The notes below the pieces were generated by a model. The model saw nothing but the letters and a program-made list of their open reading frames with translations. It was not told where the DNA came from and did no database searches. From Ramicandelaber brevisporus (Eukaryota > Kickxellomycota > Ramicandelaberales > Ramicandelaberaceae), in contig MU602673.1 of the NCBI GenBank assembly GCA_025201865.1, forward strand, positions 46,740 to 88,929: a stretch of 42,190 nt of DNA, written 5' to 3'. The translations under genes were made by a program, and so were the position numbers. Positions 21,408 to 31,079 of the stretch are shown here, in pieces (position 1 is the stretch's first letter; each line of letters begins with the position of its first letter).

Positions 21408-24400
21408 TTAAGAGGGAGGATTAGCATCTATGCCATTTGAACTTCGCATACGCTTAGAAGATGGCTCATCTGACTGGCTCACTGCGCTGTTCTTGGAGTT
21501 AAGTAGACCATTCTTTCCGCCTTTCCCGTACAGACTCTTTGTGGGACGCGTTACATAAACTGCCAGCTGAGGATACTCTGGGAAAACTTCGTGCCGAGGC
21601 CAGCTTTCTAGCAATAAATTAATCAAATTACTTGCTCTACGCTTCGGATACACAGGTTTGATGTCATCCCATTTACCAGCAGCCAAACCCATTGCTCTAA
21701 ACTCGGCACCACAATTAAAGATTGGCTTTATACTCAATGCCTTAACCACTCCTAACAGAATACTAGCACGAAGTGATCGTAATCGAATAAGTGCCAGTAA
21801 AATTAAGTTGCCAACTTCACCATCATCGTCATCATTCTTGCTGTTTTTATTCTTGCTGTTTTTAGTATTTTTATATGCCTTGCTCCATAGTGTAAATCCA
21901 ACACGATGAATAACTGAATGTGCGACCTTTGCTGCCAATGCGTTCAATGGCGTGTTTCTTGTTGAAGTTGTAGTAGTATCATCAGTTTCAGCCAACTTCT
22001 TCAGTCCCTTTTCTGTTGCAGTATCCACACTCTTCTTATCAATCTCATCGCCAGTTAGAAGTAATAGAATCGAGCGGATGGCGCACTCAACTTCTCTCTT
22101 TATTGCTTTGTATAAATCATTTTCATTGAGCTGACGAACACAGACGGCACGAAGGGAAATTACTATATCATTAACAGCGTCGGTACGAGCGGAGCCAGTC
22201 ATTTTATCTAATATGTCATACTTGTTTATCCAATTGTTTTTAATGTCATTCTCGCTGCCACCAAGTTTATTCATTAGCACCGTCTCAAGCACACCCAATC
22301 CACCAACAGTTGACTCGCTTGCATCAATGTCTGCATCAGTTAAACTGATGTTTTCAACGATTGATAGTACGCAAACAGCGGCAGCACGCTGTAACAGTTT
22401 TCCATAGCCACCAATTAGCTCACTTATCGTTAAACTAACTGTAGCATCATTGTTCTTATTTTTATTGTCCATTTCGATCTCTAATTGTCCACTGACCAAT
22501 ACTGCTGGAGTTGCACTTTTCAAACCATTAATGAACCGTATTATGTAATCAGATGCGGTGTAGCCACGGCCATTTCCACTCTTTTTTATTGGCGGTTGAA
22601 GAAGGCAGACAGCGGTTCGGAATACATTAAACGAGAATTGGGCTTTGAGCATTTGTGGTATGTTGAATGCAGATAATCGTTGCTGTGGCGGCCCACTCTC
22701 ACCATCGACATCAATAATATCCACATTGGAGTCATTATTATTACTATCCAAGCCAACCGTAATGTTCAGTAACTCTAAGTTATGAAGTTCATTTTCTCCA
22801 TATAAGGAAAGAAGCAAATATCGAATAAAGAAGTTGAGGAAGGTGCTGGGGATGCGTTCTGTAAAGTCCAGTGCATGCCTAGTATCATCAACATTGAATA
22901 CATCATCCAGTTTAGATATGCGTACTCGATATCCCTTCTTGCCTAACGCTTCCTTGCAGCCACTATTGCGTTCAGAGTAGTATTGTTGTATTACTGTTTT
23001 GCCGACTGTTTTATTTGCACTGCCAGTCAATATATCTTCTATCTCTTTTGATTCTTTATATGCCGAGCAGAGTAAGCATATCGGCTCATTGTCTTTTATC
23101 ACCTGCGGTCCAATGCACTTTCGGTGATAAAGCTTGCCGCACTGTCCAGCGCATTCTATTAATTCCTTTTTGTCTTTGTTTATTCCAGCCAGCTGTAGAC
23201 AGAAGTGGCAGTTAGTTTGTTTGTTGCTCTCATTTATTTGTTTTCCATTATCATTATTATCCATTTCATTCTCATTTACTTTTGTTGTTGTTGTTGTTGT
23301 TGTTGTTGTTGACGAGCCAACATTTATATTACGTCTTATTTCTTTTACCTTTACAAATGCACTGTTGTAAATATCATATTCTTCCAATATTCCACCAATG
23401 CGATCATCCCCATAGCCACATTTGAAGCGTAACAAATTCTCATTAGGAACAAAAGTATTACCGGAGTATGCTCTATAATAGTCACCGATGGCGCTGCTAC
23501 CAGGTTCCATTGGTACTATTTCTGCGAATGGGTCTTTTCGAATAATAGAATTGAGCGCCTCAAGCTTGTTAATATGTTTTGGAAAGTTCTTTAACTTCTT
23601 TTCCAATCCAACCAGACTATCTTTCACTTTTTCTATTTCAACGCCATCAACTCCCTTTTCTATTTCAACGCCATCAACTCCTTCTTCTCTAATCATTTGT
23701 TGCTTTTCCTCAATCGTTGACTCCAATAAATCAATATAGTGGTTGAAAACGAACCGAGCTTCGGAGAGACTGTGCAATACAGCAGCCTTTGTATCAACAG
23801 CATCGATGGGAACATATTGAACAATGTCGTGAAACATCTTCTCATAATCCACTGGCTCAGCAGCCTTTGTATCAACAGCATCGATGGGAACATATTGAAC
23901 AATGTCGTGAAACATCTTCTCATAATCCACTGGCTCCAACTCTGTTGTCTGAGCTGGTGTTGGAGTTGATGTTGGAGGAGAAGCTGTTATAGTCTGCTGC
24001 TGTTGTTGTTTCTTTACTTTGACAATCTTTAGCTGGCTGTAACCATCTGTCTGTTTTGGTGCTGCAGTGGAGGAATTACTCGAGTTCATAATTAATCTAT
24101 GCACGGTTTTTGAGTATGGTCCCTTAGGTGCAGAGCTATTGTTTACTATTTGTGTAACTACCGCTGATGGACTCGGAATATCCACAATACTACTGCCACT
24201 TGCGGTTGTTTTCTTTTTTCCATTGTCGCTACTGTCATATTCTGGATTGTCTTTCCCAGCCATAAAAAATTTTCTGCCCTCTTTCCCCAGTAAAATTATA
24301 TGGTGTTTACAGTACTTTGGCTCGTGTAGCAGATACAATGCAGTTCTGATTGCAGCATCTGTGATTTCTTTATATGCTGAATCCGTTTGTTGCAGTCGAT

Positions 24401-24965
24401 ACTCATTGACTAATCCAATCATCTCTTTGGGTGTACAGTGCACATTTCCGTTGACGATAAAGACGGTTATAATGTACACCATTGACCAATTGACGCGTCT
24501 ATCGTGAGGATTTGGATGGATAATGTTCCGTACATGATTTCTGATACCATGAGCATGTTGAACGATGACGTCGTTGATAACACTGCTCTTGTTCCCATCT
24601 ACCATTAGCTGCTTACTAGCCTCATCCACTGACTTCTGTAGTTGATTATAGCTCTCTTTTATTTTTGAAATTCCAATATCCAAATCTATACCATAATCCT
24701 TCAGCTCGTCCATTCTATTTGGCGAGTTGCTAATGTACTTGCTAAATTCATCAATTGCTGAATTTGGTTGATTCTGCGGTGGCGACTCTTGCACATTCTC
24801 ACTGCCAGTGTCATCGTCGTTTGCTGGGGAAGCAGATGGAGCTGTGATATCCTGATGCTGAGGCTGCATGTTGCTATCTGCTGTGGTTGCTGCTGCCATC
24901 TGAGCTGGTTGCACTGTAGCTGTTTGACTAGCTTGCTGAGCCATGTTGGCTGTCGTATCGTTCAT
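21408..24965 (-). CDS. PHD-finger protein of unknown role
   Basis: The likely start is ATG 24965 (MNDTTANMAQQ), giving 1185 aa. An in-frame ATG at 25148 exists, but the added 61 residues translate a pyrimidine tract (Phe runs), so I treat that as leader. Residues 1-60 are Gln/Ala/Thr-rich. A compact segment follows (about 65-230, with HGIRNHVRNIIHPNPHDRR) that I cannot name. Near residues 585-640 there is a PHD finger: CHFC, ECAGQCGKLYHRKC, CLLC, in the Cys4-His-Cys3 order typical of histone-tail readers. The C-terminal half is mostly helical with Asn/Asp-rich loops and is unrecognised. Two perfect or near-perfect in-frame tandem duplications are present (see repeats). A chromatin role is an inference from the PHD finger only. 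Confidence 0.8.
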   Translation of the reverse strand: MNDTTANMAQQASQTATVQPAQMAAATTADSNMQPQHQDITAPSASPANDDDTGSENVQESPPQNQPNSAIDEFSKYISNSPNRMDELKDYGIDLDIGISKIKESYNQLQKSVDEASKQLMVDGNKSSVINDVIVQHAHGIRNHVRNIIHPNPHDRRVNWSMVYIITVFIVNGNVHCTPKEMIGLVNEYRLQQTDSAYKEITDAAIRTALYLLHEPKYCKHHIILLGKEGRKFFMAGKDNPEYDSSDNGKKKTTASGSSIVDIPSPSAVVTQIVNNSSAPKGPYSKTVHRLIMNSSNSSTAAPKQTDGYSQLKIVKVKKQQQQQTITASPPTSTPTPAQTTELEPVDYEKMFHDIVQYVPIDAVDTKAAEPVDYEKMFHDIVQYVPIDAVDTKAAVLHSLSEARFVFNHYIDLLESTIEEKQQMIREEGVDGVEIEKGVDGVEIEKVKDSLVGLEKKLKNFPKHINKLEALNSIIRKDPFAEIVPMEPGSSAIGDYYRAYSGNTFVPNENLLRFKCGYGDDRIGGILEEYDIYNSAFVKVKEIRRNINVGSSTTTTTTTTTKVNENEMDNNDNGKQINESNKQTNCHFCLQLAGINKDKKELIECAGQCGKLYHRKCIGPQVIKDNEPICLLCSAYKESKEIEDILTGSANKTVGKTVIQQYYSERNSGCKEALGKKGYRVRISKLDDVFNVDDTRHALDFTERIPSTFLNFFIRYLLLSLYGENELHNLELLNITVGLDSNNNDSNVDIIDVDGESGPPQQRLSAFNIPQMLKAQFSFNVFRTAVCLLQPPIKKSGNGRGYTASDYIIRFINGLKSATPAVLVSGQLEIEMDNKNKNNDATVSLTISELIGGYGKLLQRAAAVCVLSIVENISLTDADIDASESTVGGLGVLETVLMNKLGGSENDIKNNWINKYDILDKMTGSARTDAVNDIVISLRAVCVRQLNENDLYKAIKREVECAIRSILLLLTGDEIDKKSVDTATEKGLKKLAETDDTTTTSTRNTPLNALAAKVAHSVIHRVGFTLWSKAYKNTKNSKNKNSKNDDDDGEVGNLILLALIRLRSLRASILLGVVKALSIKPIFNCGAEFRAMGLAAGKWDDIKPVYPKRRASNLINLLLESWPRHEVFPEYPQLAVYVTRPTKSLYGKGGKNGLLNSKNSAVSQSDEPSSKRMRSSNGIDANPPS
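23631..23684. repeat. 27-base tandem duplication inside the PHD gene
   Basis: Two adjacent 27-base units encode GVDGVEIEK twice in frame, with only the last bases differing. It lies about 100 bases from the larger 78-base duplication in the same gene. Confidence 0.9.
23781..23936. repeat. Perfect 78-base tandem duplication inside the PHD gene
   Basis: Units 23781-23858 and 23859-23936 appear identical base for base and encode 26 residues twice (beginning EPVDYEKMFHDIVQY). Identity at silent sites points to a very recent duplication or ongoing unit exchange. Confidence 0.95.
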
Positions 24966-25774
24966 ATTCGCACTGTTTGTGGTTGCTGTCGTTCGTTCGT
25001 TTGCTCGGTACGAATTGCAAAAAAAAAAGAAAGAAAGGAAGAAAAAGAAAGGAATCCGTGGTCCTCGACACAAGAAAAGACGGCGTGTTCTATGACTGGC
25101 TGTGTATCGACCGTAATACACCATCCAGAAAAAAACACTATCTTCCATGTGTGGCCGAATGGTGACGACTCTTGCATTGAGCAGCGTCCTCTGATATGTA
25201 GCCGGCTCTTCGTTCTTTTTTCTTCTACGTAGTTACGGTTGGCTAGGTGTTATTTTTACATCGATAAGATGCGGGCTGGTTGTGACTACTGGCTGTGAGC
25301 ATTGCAGTTACAAGAGACATTATAAACAATCTGCCCCAAGCAACCGAGTCGAACCTGTCCAAGCTTGCGTCTTTCTCTCTTTCTTCGGCACACCATCACA
25401 AAACTGCACTCCCAAACACACGTACATTTTCATCAAGACTTCCTTCAAGCATCGGCGTTGTTTCGTTGTCTCCAGGTGCTGGCGTGTGCTGGCGCGGTGT
25501 TCGGTCCCCGTGGTGGTTGTCCCTCTGCCGCCAGGTTGGTGTGGCTGGCATCCGGGTTTTCCCAACGGCATGTTCCATCTGTTCCCCTTCTCTCTTGGTC
25601 CGTCCCTCTTCCGCTGGCTTTCTCCCCCACCTCTTGCTTGCTGTCGTTGGTCGTTGGTTGTCGTCAAGTGAAGGTGGTTGCGTTGGCTTTCAGCACTTGT
25701 TCCCCCCGTTGCTGTCGCCATGCTATGTTTTTCTTTTCTTTCGGTTCGGTTTGACTGTGGTTCGACTATCTCCC
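24966..25774. other. Gap upstream of the PHD gene and of repeat copy 2
   Basis: The right side of the PHD gene begins with a pyrimidine tract on its coding strand (A-rich on plus, 25019-25060), likely its leader. About 25290-25774 is GC-rich with open frames in several phases on both strands but no recognisable protein. It may belong to the same element as the repeat that begins at 25775, because the equivalent flank of copy 1 is outside the window. Confidence 0.5.
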
Positions 25775-25926
25775 CTGGTACTGTATCCTTCCTTCGGGGA
25801 AGGCGGCGTGTTGCAATTATTTATACGCCGTGTCTCTTTGTTAAAACAGTATTCAGACTTGAGCAAGTCAGCTTGGCTTCAGAGGGTGAGTTTAATAAAC
25901 CCACTGGATCCAAGCGGATGAGCACA
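25775..25926 (+). repeat. Dispersed structured repeat, copy 2
   Basis: This is the second copy of the element at 1-150, in the same orientation and 225 bases upstream of the ERV41 start. Substitutions tend to keep pairing: the first hairpin is CCTTCC with GGAAGG here against a G.U-containing CCTTTC/GGGAGG in copy 1, and GACTTG-AG-CAAGTC replaces GATTTG-AG-CAAGTC. A further stem, GGCGT with ACGCC, is seen in this copy. AATAAA and GTGAGT occur in the conserved 3' part. A tRNA-like B-box resemblance (GGATCCAAGC; GGGTCCAAGC in copy 1) is weak. Confidence 0.85.
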
Positions 25927-26150
25927 TATAGTCTTGAGTAAATTCTCATGTTAAAGAAGAATGAGTGTTCATTGCATTCTGATCAAGTCTGATGCTAGTC
26001 AAGCGAGGTCACTCTAATGCAGCCCAAGCCGTGAGAGAAGCAGTTCTCTGCATTCCCTCCAGCTCTTTGTCTGCACAGTTTTTTTCTTTTTCTTCTTCAC
26101 TCTCCGTTCCTTTCCTTTACTTTACCTTCTCTCCTAACGATCGTTATTGA

Positions 26151-27317
26151 ATGGCAGGCGGTGGCGGGAGTGCTCTTCTACGGCTGATGCGCCGAGCGGA
26201 CGGCTTTGGCAAGGTTGAGGGCAGCTACCGTGCTCAGTCGTCATCTGGCGGTCTGGCCACTCTGATCGTCTCGATTGTCCTCTTCTTTCTTGTGTTTTGC
26301 GAGGTGCGAGATCACTTACAGGTCACGACCAGTCATGAGTTCCTCGTGGACCATCGTATTGCCGAACAGATGCAGATCAACCTGGATGTCACCGTCAAGA
26401 TGCCATGCGAATTGATTAGCGTCGATGTCGCCGACCAGTCAGGCACGCTGCAGCACGTTCCTGGCGCAATCACCACCTTCCCTGCGTACTTCGAAACGAG
26501 AGACGCCAAGGTGTACCGGAAGACGCGCCAGCCACAGCCAGCTCCAGGCACTGAAGGTGCTAACACTCCCAATGAGGATAGCGAGGAAAGTGATGACGAC
26601 TCTTCCAATAATGTGCATGATATCATTGACAAGGCTTTCCGAGTGCCCAAGGCACAAATTCAACAGCACTACGACCGCCAACAAGCGACAGTCGACGGAA
26701 AGCCGACAAAAGATGGCGAGCCAGATGCCTGCCGAGTACATGGATCAGTTCTAGTCAACAAAATTGCAGGGAATCTCCACATCACTGCCCTTGGACATGG
26801 CCACGGCGGAGCGCACACCGACCATGCCAAAATGAACTTCACCCATCGGATTGACAAGCTATCCTTCGGATTACCATATCCAAATCTGGTCAACCCTCTC
26901 GACAACAGTCTGGAGGTTGCAACGCAGCCATTCGAAGAGTTCAAATACTTCATCTCCATCGTGCCTACAACGTACAAGGACCTCGCCGGCAATTTATTAG
27001 TCACTAATCAGTACGCGGTCACGGACTCACACAAGGCCTTTGACGAACCAAGCCCGATGGCGATCTTCCTTGGATTGGTACCGACGCCGTATATCATGTT
27101 CAAGTACGATATTGAGCCCATTGTTGTCGACATCAGCGAAAGCAAACAACCATTTGTTCACTTCATTGTGCGACTCTGCGGCGCAATTGGTGGCATCTAC
27201 ATCTGCATGGGTCTATTGCATCAGCTGATTGACTTCGTTGGCCGCCACCAAGATGCATCCAAGAGAGCCAAGCACCAACAGTCACTTAAAGCGCATGGAC
27301 GGACAGGATACTATTAA
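26151..27317 (+). CDS. ERV41: Erv41/ERGIC2-type ER-Golgi vesicle protein
   Basis: A 388-residue frame whose ATG is directly preceded by an in-frame TGA. Erv41 pairs with Erv46 in COPII and COPI vesicles and retrieves escaped ER residents. Seen here: a short cytosolic N-terminus with DGFGKVEGSYR and SSSGGLATLI leading into a first membrane segment (about 35-52); a lumenal domain with QINLDVTVKMPCELISVDV, CRVHGSVLVNKIAGNLHIT and HRIDKLSFGLPYPNLVNPLD; then FKYDIEPIVVDI; and a second membrane segment (about 335-360, RLCGAIGGIYICMGL). It ends in an aromatic YY, a possible ER-export signal. An acidic loop (DSEESDDDSS) is extra. Match favours Erv41/ERGIC2 over Erv46/ERGIC3, because the KKxx-like end and extra Cys motifs of the latter are missing. 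Confidence 0.92.
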   Translation: MAGGGGSALLRLMRRADGFGKVEGSYRAQSSSGGLATLIVSIVLFFLVFCEVRDHLQVTTSHEFLVDHRIAEQMQINLDVTVKMPCELISVDVADQSGTLQHVPGAITTFPAYFETRDAKVYRKTRQPQPAPGTEGANTPNEDSEESDDDSSNNVHDIIDKAFRVPKAQIQQHYDRQQATVDGKPTKDGEPDACRVHGSVLVNKIAGNLHITALGHGHGGAHTDHAKMNFTHRIDKLSFGLPYPNLVNPLDNSLEVATQPFEEFKYFISIVPTTYKDLAGNLLVTNQYAVTDSHKAFDEPSPMAIFLGLVPTPYIMFKYDIEPIVVDISESKQPFVHFIVRLCGAIGGIYICMGLLHQLIDFVGRHQDASKRAKHQQSLKAHGRTGYY

Positions 27318-27386
27318 GTTGTTTAACAAATTTGAGTGATTTAAAGAGCATTGTTTCTTTCCGCTTAGAGGACTTCAGCGATTGGT

Positions 27387-28904
27387 TCAAAGTGGAGTGT
27401 AATGAAGAGCTGCCCAATTTGGCCGCATCTTCTTGATGGTGAAGTAGAGTACAGCTCCTGCAATGATGAAGCCGCATCCAGCCACTGGCACGGCGTAAAA
27501 TGGCACAATGTCCTTGCGCCAATCTTTGGACGGTGGTACAAACGGAAAGACAGCCAAGCAAATAGTAGCCAGGATAAAGATGTACGCGAAGATACTCCAG
27601 GTTTGAACCGGCCTATTGCGATTTGGCTCGCGACGGCGCAAAATGAGCATGCCCAGAACAGTGATACCGCAGTAGACCCATTGTGGGTACCCGGATAGAT
27701 CCACCAGCGTGTTAAAGGCGACTCCGGGTGGTGGGGCAAACAAGTACAATAGAGCCAGCGTGCAATGCATGATGTTTGCAGCTACAGGAGTCAGGAGCCG
27801 GGGATGCACTTGAGCCACTTTGGACGAAAATGGCATGTACGATGCGATGCCAGCAGCCACAATGTAGCGTGTGTATGCAAAGTACAGTGAGATGAGTGCA
27901 CCGAGGCAGGAGAGCGATATGAAGATGGGGAGCACAATGTGGCCAATGACGGTTCCAAACACGATCGTGGCGTACTCTCCTGTAATCGTTATATTGTGTT
28001 CGCCGAGTGATTCGAGCGGCACGACGGTAAAGACGGCAACGTTGGCAAGCAGGTAAAGGATAATGACGATGGCAGTGCCGCCAGCAATGGCGCGCGGCAG
28101 ATTCCTCTGCGGGTTCTTGAGTTCATTCACCGTGCTTCCAATCGAATACCAGCCGGATGTCGCAAAGAGAACTGAAAACAGCGCCGACGCAAACTGCTGA
28201 GGACTGTTGCTAACAGTGGAGAAGCCGACCTGGAAGTTTCTCAGTTGACGTGGCACAGATGTCCATCCAAATAAGATCACAAGGCCGGATATGCCCACAA
28301 CAAGCAGCGTTATAATCTTGATGGTGGTTAGAACGACGTTGACTCGGGCTGACCACAGCGTTGAAAAACTGTTCAATGCAGCGACGGCAATTAAAGCACC
28401 AGCACCCAGCGCACGCTCAACCCACGGATCATTCGGAATGCCCTCTTGAACAGACTTGTAGTTAATGCTGAACAGCAAGTACTTGCCAAATGCTGTCGCC
28501 ACCGCAGCATTCGTTGCCGGCCCAGTGCAAAAGTTCATTGCGAAGCTGAACATGAATGGCAGCAGCCCTTGTGGATGAGGATAGCTCACTTGCAGATATG
28601 GGACCTCAGCTCCAACACGAGGAATCGATGCGCCGAGCTCAGCATAGCAGAGCGCTCCTGCAAACGACATGATGCCACCAACAACCCAAATCAGCAGCCC
28701 TGGAATCACACCGCCGACAAGGGCAGCTACCGACGCTGGCAGAGAGAAGATGCCTGACCCAATCATCGATCCAGCTACAATGGCAGCACCTGAGAGCACA
28801 CCGATCGTGCGCGGAACTTGATCCGATTCCAGCTCGTCCACTACCTGGCCATCACTGTGATGCTCCACAGCGCCTGACTTGTCGATAGCTTCTTCGTTTC
28901 CCAT
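27387..28904 (-). CDS. Amino-acid permease of the APC superfamily (LAT/Mup1-like)
   Basis: A 505-residue frame with about 12 hydrophobic segments. The first segment has the APC signature for substrate backbone binding (GSMIGSGIFSLPASV, about residues 45-60), followed by SFAGALCYAELGASIPRVGAE, typical of the AA_permease_2 family that includes L-type transporters and fungal methionine permease Mup1. Later features are the GWYSIGSTVNELKNPQRNLPRAI loop region, the conserved segment after transmembrane helix 6, and a charged RRREPNRNRP loop between helices 10 and 11. It probably imports neutral amino acids at the plasma membrane or vacuole; the exact substrate cannot be read. It converges on ERV41, with 69 bases between the stops. 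Confidence 0.9.
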   Translation of the reverse strand: MGNEEAIDKSGAVEHHSDGQVVDELESDQVPRTIGVLSGAAIVAGSMIGSGIFSLPASVAALVGGVIPGLLIWVVGGIMSFAGALCYAELGASIPRVGAEVPYLQVSYPHPQGLLPFMFSFAMNFCTGPATNAAVATAFGKYLLFSINYKSVQEGIPNDPWVERALGAGALIAVAALNSFSTLWSARVNVVLTTIKIITLLVVGISGLVILFGWTSVPRQLRNFQVGFSTVSNSPQQFASALFSVLFATSGWYSIGSTVNELKNPQRNLPRAIAGGTAIVIILYLLANVAVFTVVPLESLGEHNITITGEYATIVFGTVIGHIVLPIFISLSCLGALISLYFAYTRYIVAAGIASYMPFSSKVAQVHPRLLTPVAANIMHCTLALLYLFAPPPGVAFNTLVDLSGYPQWVYCGITVLGMLILRRREPNRNRPVQTWSIFAYIFILATICLAVFPFVPPSKDWRKDIVPFYAVPVAGCGFIIAGAVLYFTIKKMRPNWAALHYTPL

Positions 28905-29414
28905 TCCGTAGTGTTTATTGTCGTATCTTTATTGGCAGAAGTTTGACAGAGAGATAGATAGAGAGGAAGAGCAGCAGAGACAGAGAATACGTTTGAATGG
29001 AGAGAAATACGTACACAAGCATTCGCATACACACTCACTCGCTCGCTCACTCATTCCCACACATGCACACACACACACACACAATCAGCTATGAAAGTGG
29101 TGCATGCTATCTTTGCTACACTCCCACGCCGTGTCGATTGGTGGGCTCTTTTGAATGAAAGGGGGAGGGAAGAAAAGTGGCATGTGGTAGTGGTTGGTAC
29201 CTAAACTGACAGCGCCTGTGTGCACAGCTGAGTTATTTCATCAGGCGTGACGTGGTCATACCTCATCTTCCAAAATAGGCAATGACCACCACGAAGGAAC
29301 AAAACAACAAAAAAACAACAATAACAACTACTGACCTTCGTTGTGAACGTCACCGCATTGATACTGCGTAGGTGTCATTGAATGTACTAAACGCTGTTCA
29401 GTGATGGCAAAAAT

Positions 29415-29467
<53 letters not shown>

Positions 29468-31079
29468 ACTGATAGCTGTATCGATTTCGTTCATCGGCTT
29501 GTCTGCAATGCCGAGCACGGCTTTTATTATCACCTCTCTCTCTCTCTCTGATTTTTTCTGACCGGTTCGGAGCGATCACCAGCCAATATACCGCAGCAAC
29601 GTTCGACATGTGTGCTGTTGGAAAGTCAACATGGGGCCACAATAGTGATTTTGATTCATCATCATCATAGAATCAATCCCGAAGCAATTTCAAGTCCATT
29701 TTTGTGCTTTTGTTCGATGCACTTCAACATTACACAAACATTGCTTCGTACACCACCACCACCACAACGTGGACTGTTACTCTTTTTTTCTTCTTTTACA
29801 CCAACTACAAACTGTGTATTTTTGTTTCTTACTTTTATTTTTATTTTTATTTTTTACAGCGTCAGCTTTGTGTAACTGTCATCGGCACATTGGTGTCCGA
29901 CTTGTGCTTTAGCAACAAAAGCATAAACCTGCTTTCGATTCTTTGATCATCCTGTCTCAACTAGGCTAGTGCTCGTCATTTACACGCACTTGCACCCAAA
30001 CAACACCGTCGCTTCTATCTATATCTCTCTCTCTTTCTCTCTTTCTTTGACACTATTGCACCCAGTCATCGGAATTACCTCCTCGTATTGCCATTCTTTA
30101 CTTTTTTTTTACAGTCAGTTATTCTCTAAGCCAATACTTGTCTGGGTCAAACCGTGTACTATTTTTTCTTCTTCTTCTTCTCTCATTGAAATCGATCAAC
30201 CAAACCTCACCTGACTTTGGAATACACTGGCGGAGAGGATCCGGTCAACTCTGCTGTTACTGCTGTTACTGCGCCTCGACTGTTTGAAGGTGACGTTCCG
30301 CCATCGCCTCGGCTCTTCCTCTCCTTTTTTTTCCTCCCTCCCTCCCTCTCCTCCCCAAACTGTTACTGCGTTCGGCGGCTGTTACTGCGGCGGCGACAAG
30401 ACCTACACTCTCCACGTGTGCTAACAGTCAACCCACGAGCAGTCCCAGGTCTCCGATCACCCTGCTTTGTATTGTTTTTTTTTCATTTTTCATTTTCATT
30501 CTTCCTTTCGTCAACACTTTCTGCTGTTCTCTCCATCAAACAGTGCCCTGTAAACCCAGTATCTATCAATCCATACAGACATTCACTTTCACTTTCACGC
30601 ACACTGCTCCTCTCCCCTACCATATCCGGTGTTTGTAGTCTCTCTCTCTCTCTCTTCCTCTCTTTCTTTGTCCCGCATTTGCACTGTGTATCTTAACACA
30701 GCTCACCTGCGCACTTGTACTACTATTTCCATTCACTGATTTTTTTTTTACACTCACTAGCTCAAAGTCGCTGACTGTTCACTTTCAGTAGTGCCCATCT
30801 CCACTGTTGCCTTTTGCTTTACCTGGCTGGAGTGCCTCTGTTTGTGCTTGTGTGTGTGTGTGTGTGTGCGTGTGTTTGTGTGTGCTGCCTGTTGGTTTGC
30901 TCTCTTTCTTCCTCTCCACAACAAGGACAGCCCAGGAACACTATTCACCCACCAACCAGCCCCCGGTTTCACTACAAGCCAGCGCTCTCTCTCTCAATAT
31001 ACACCAATCCAAATCTCCGCAGTCATCGTCATCCTCATCCTCATCTTCATCTTCATCTTCAACTTCAACTTCATCTGTT
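28905..31079. other. Long pyrimidine- and microsatellite-rich gap between permease and zinc-finger genes
   Basis: About 28905-29100 (minus) is the permease upstream region and holds short (CA)n runs. From about 29700 to 31079 the plus strand is strongly C/T-rich with CT, TTC and GT runs; this is probably a long promoter plus 5' leader of the zinc-finger gene. The core CTGTTACTGC (or TGTTACTGC) recurs four times between about 30250 and 30395. Open frames in this stretch lack ATG starts or are translations of simple repeats, and I call no gene here. Confidence 0.6.
29418..29465. repeat. (CA)n microsatellite, 48 bases
   Basis: An uninterrupted CA dinucleotide run of about 24 units. Shorter CA/GT runs occur at about 15906, 29060, 30849 and 38308, so dinucleotide repeats are common in the gaps of this genome. 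Confidence 0.97.

Noticed and set aside
25750..25775. GGTTCGACT resembling a tRNA/Pol III B box
   Set aside because: No acceptor, D or anticodon arm can be folded around it, and the trailing CC of the box is missing.
25775..25926. Repeat as a solo LTR
   Set aside because: It ends in CA, but I found no matching TG start with a flanking duplication; left open as one option only.
30807..31079. Upstream extension of the zinc-finger frame
   Set aside because: It lacks any ATG and translates GT and TCA microsatellites; the first ATG is 31080.
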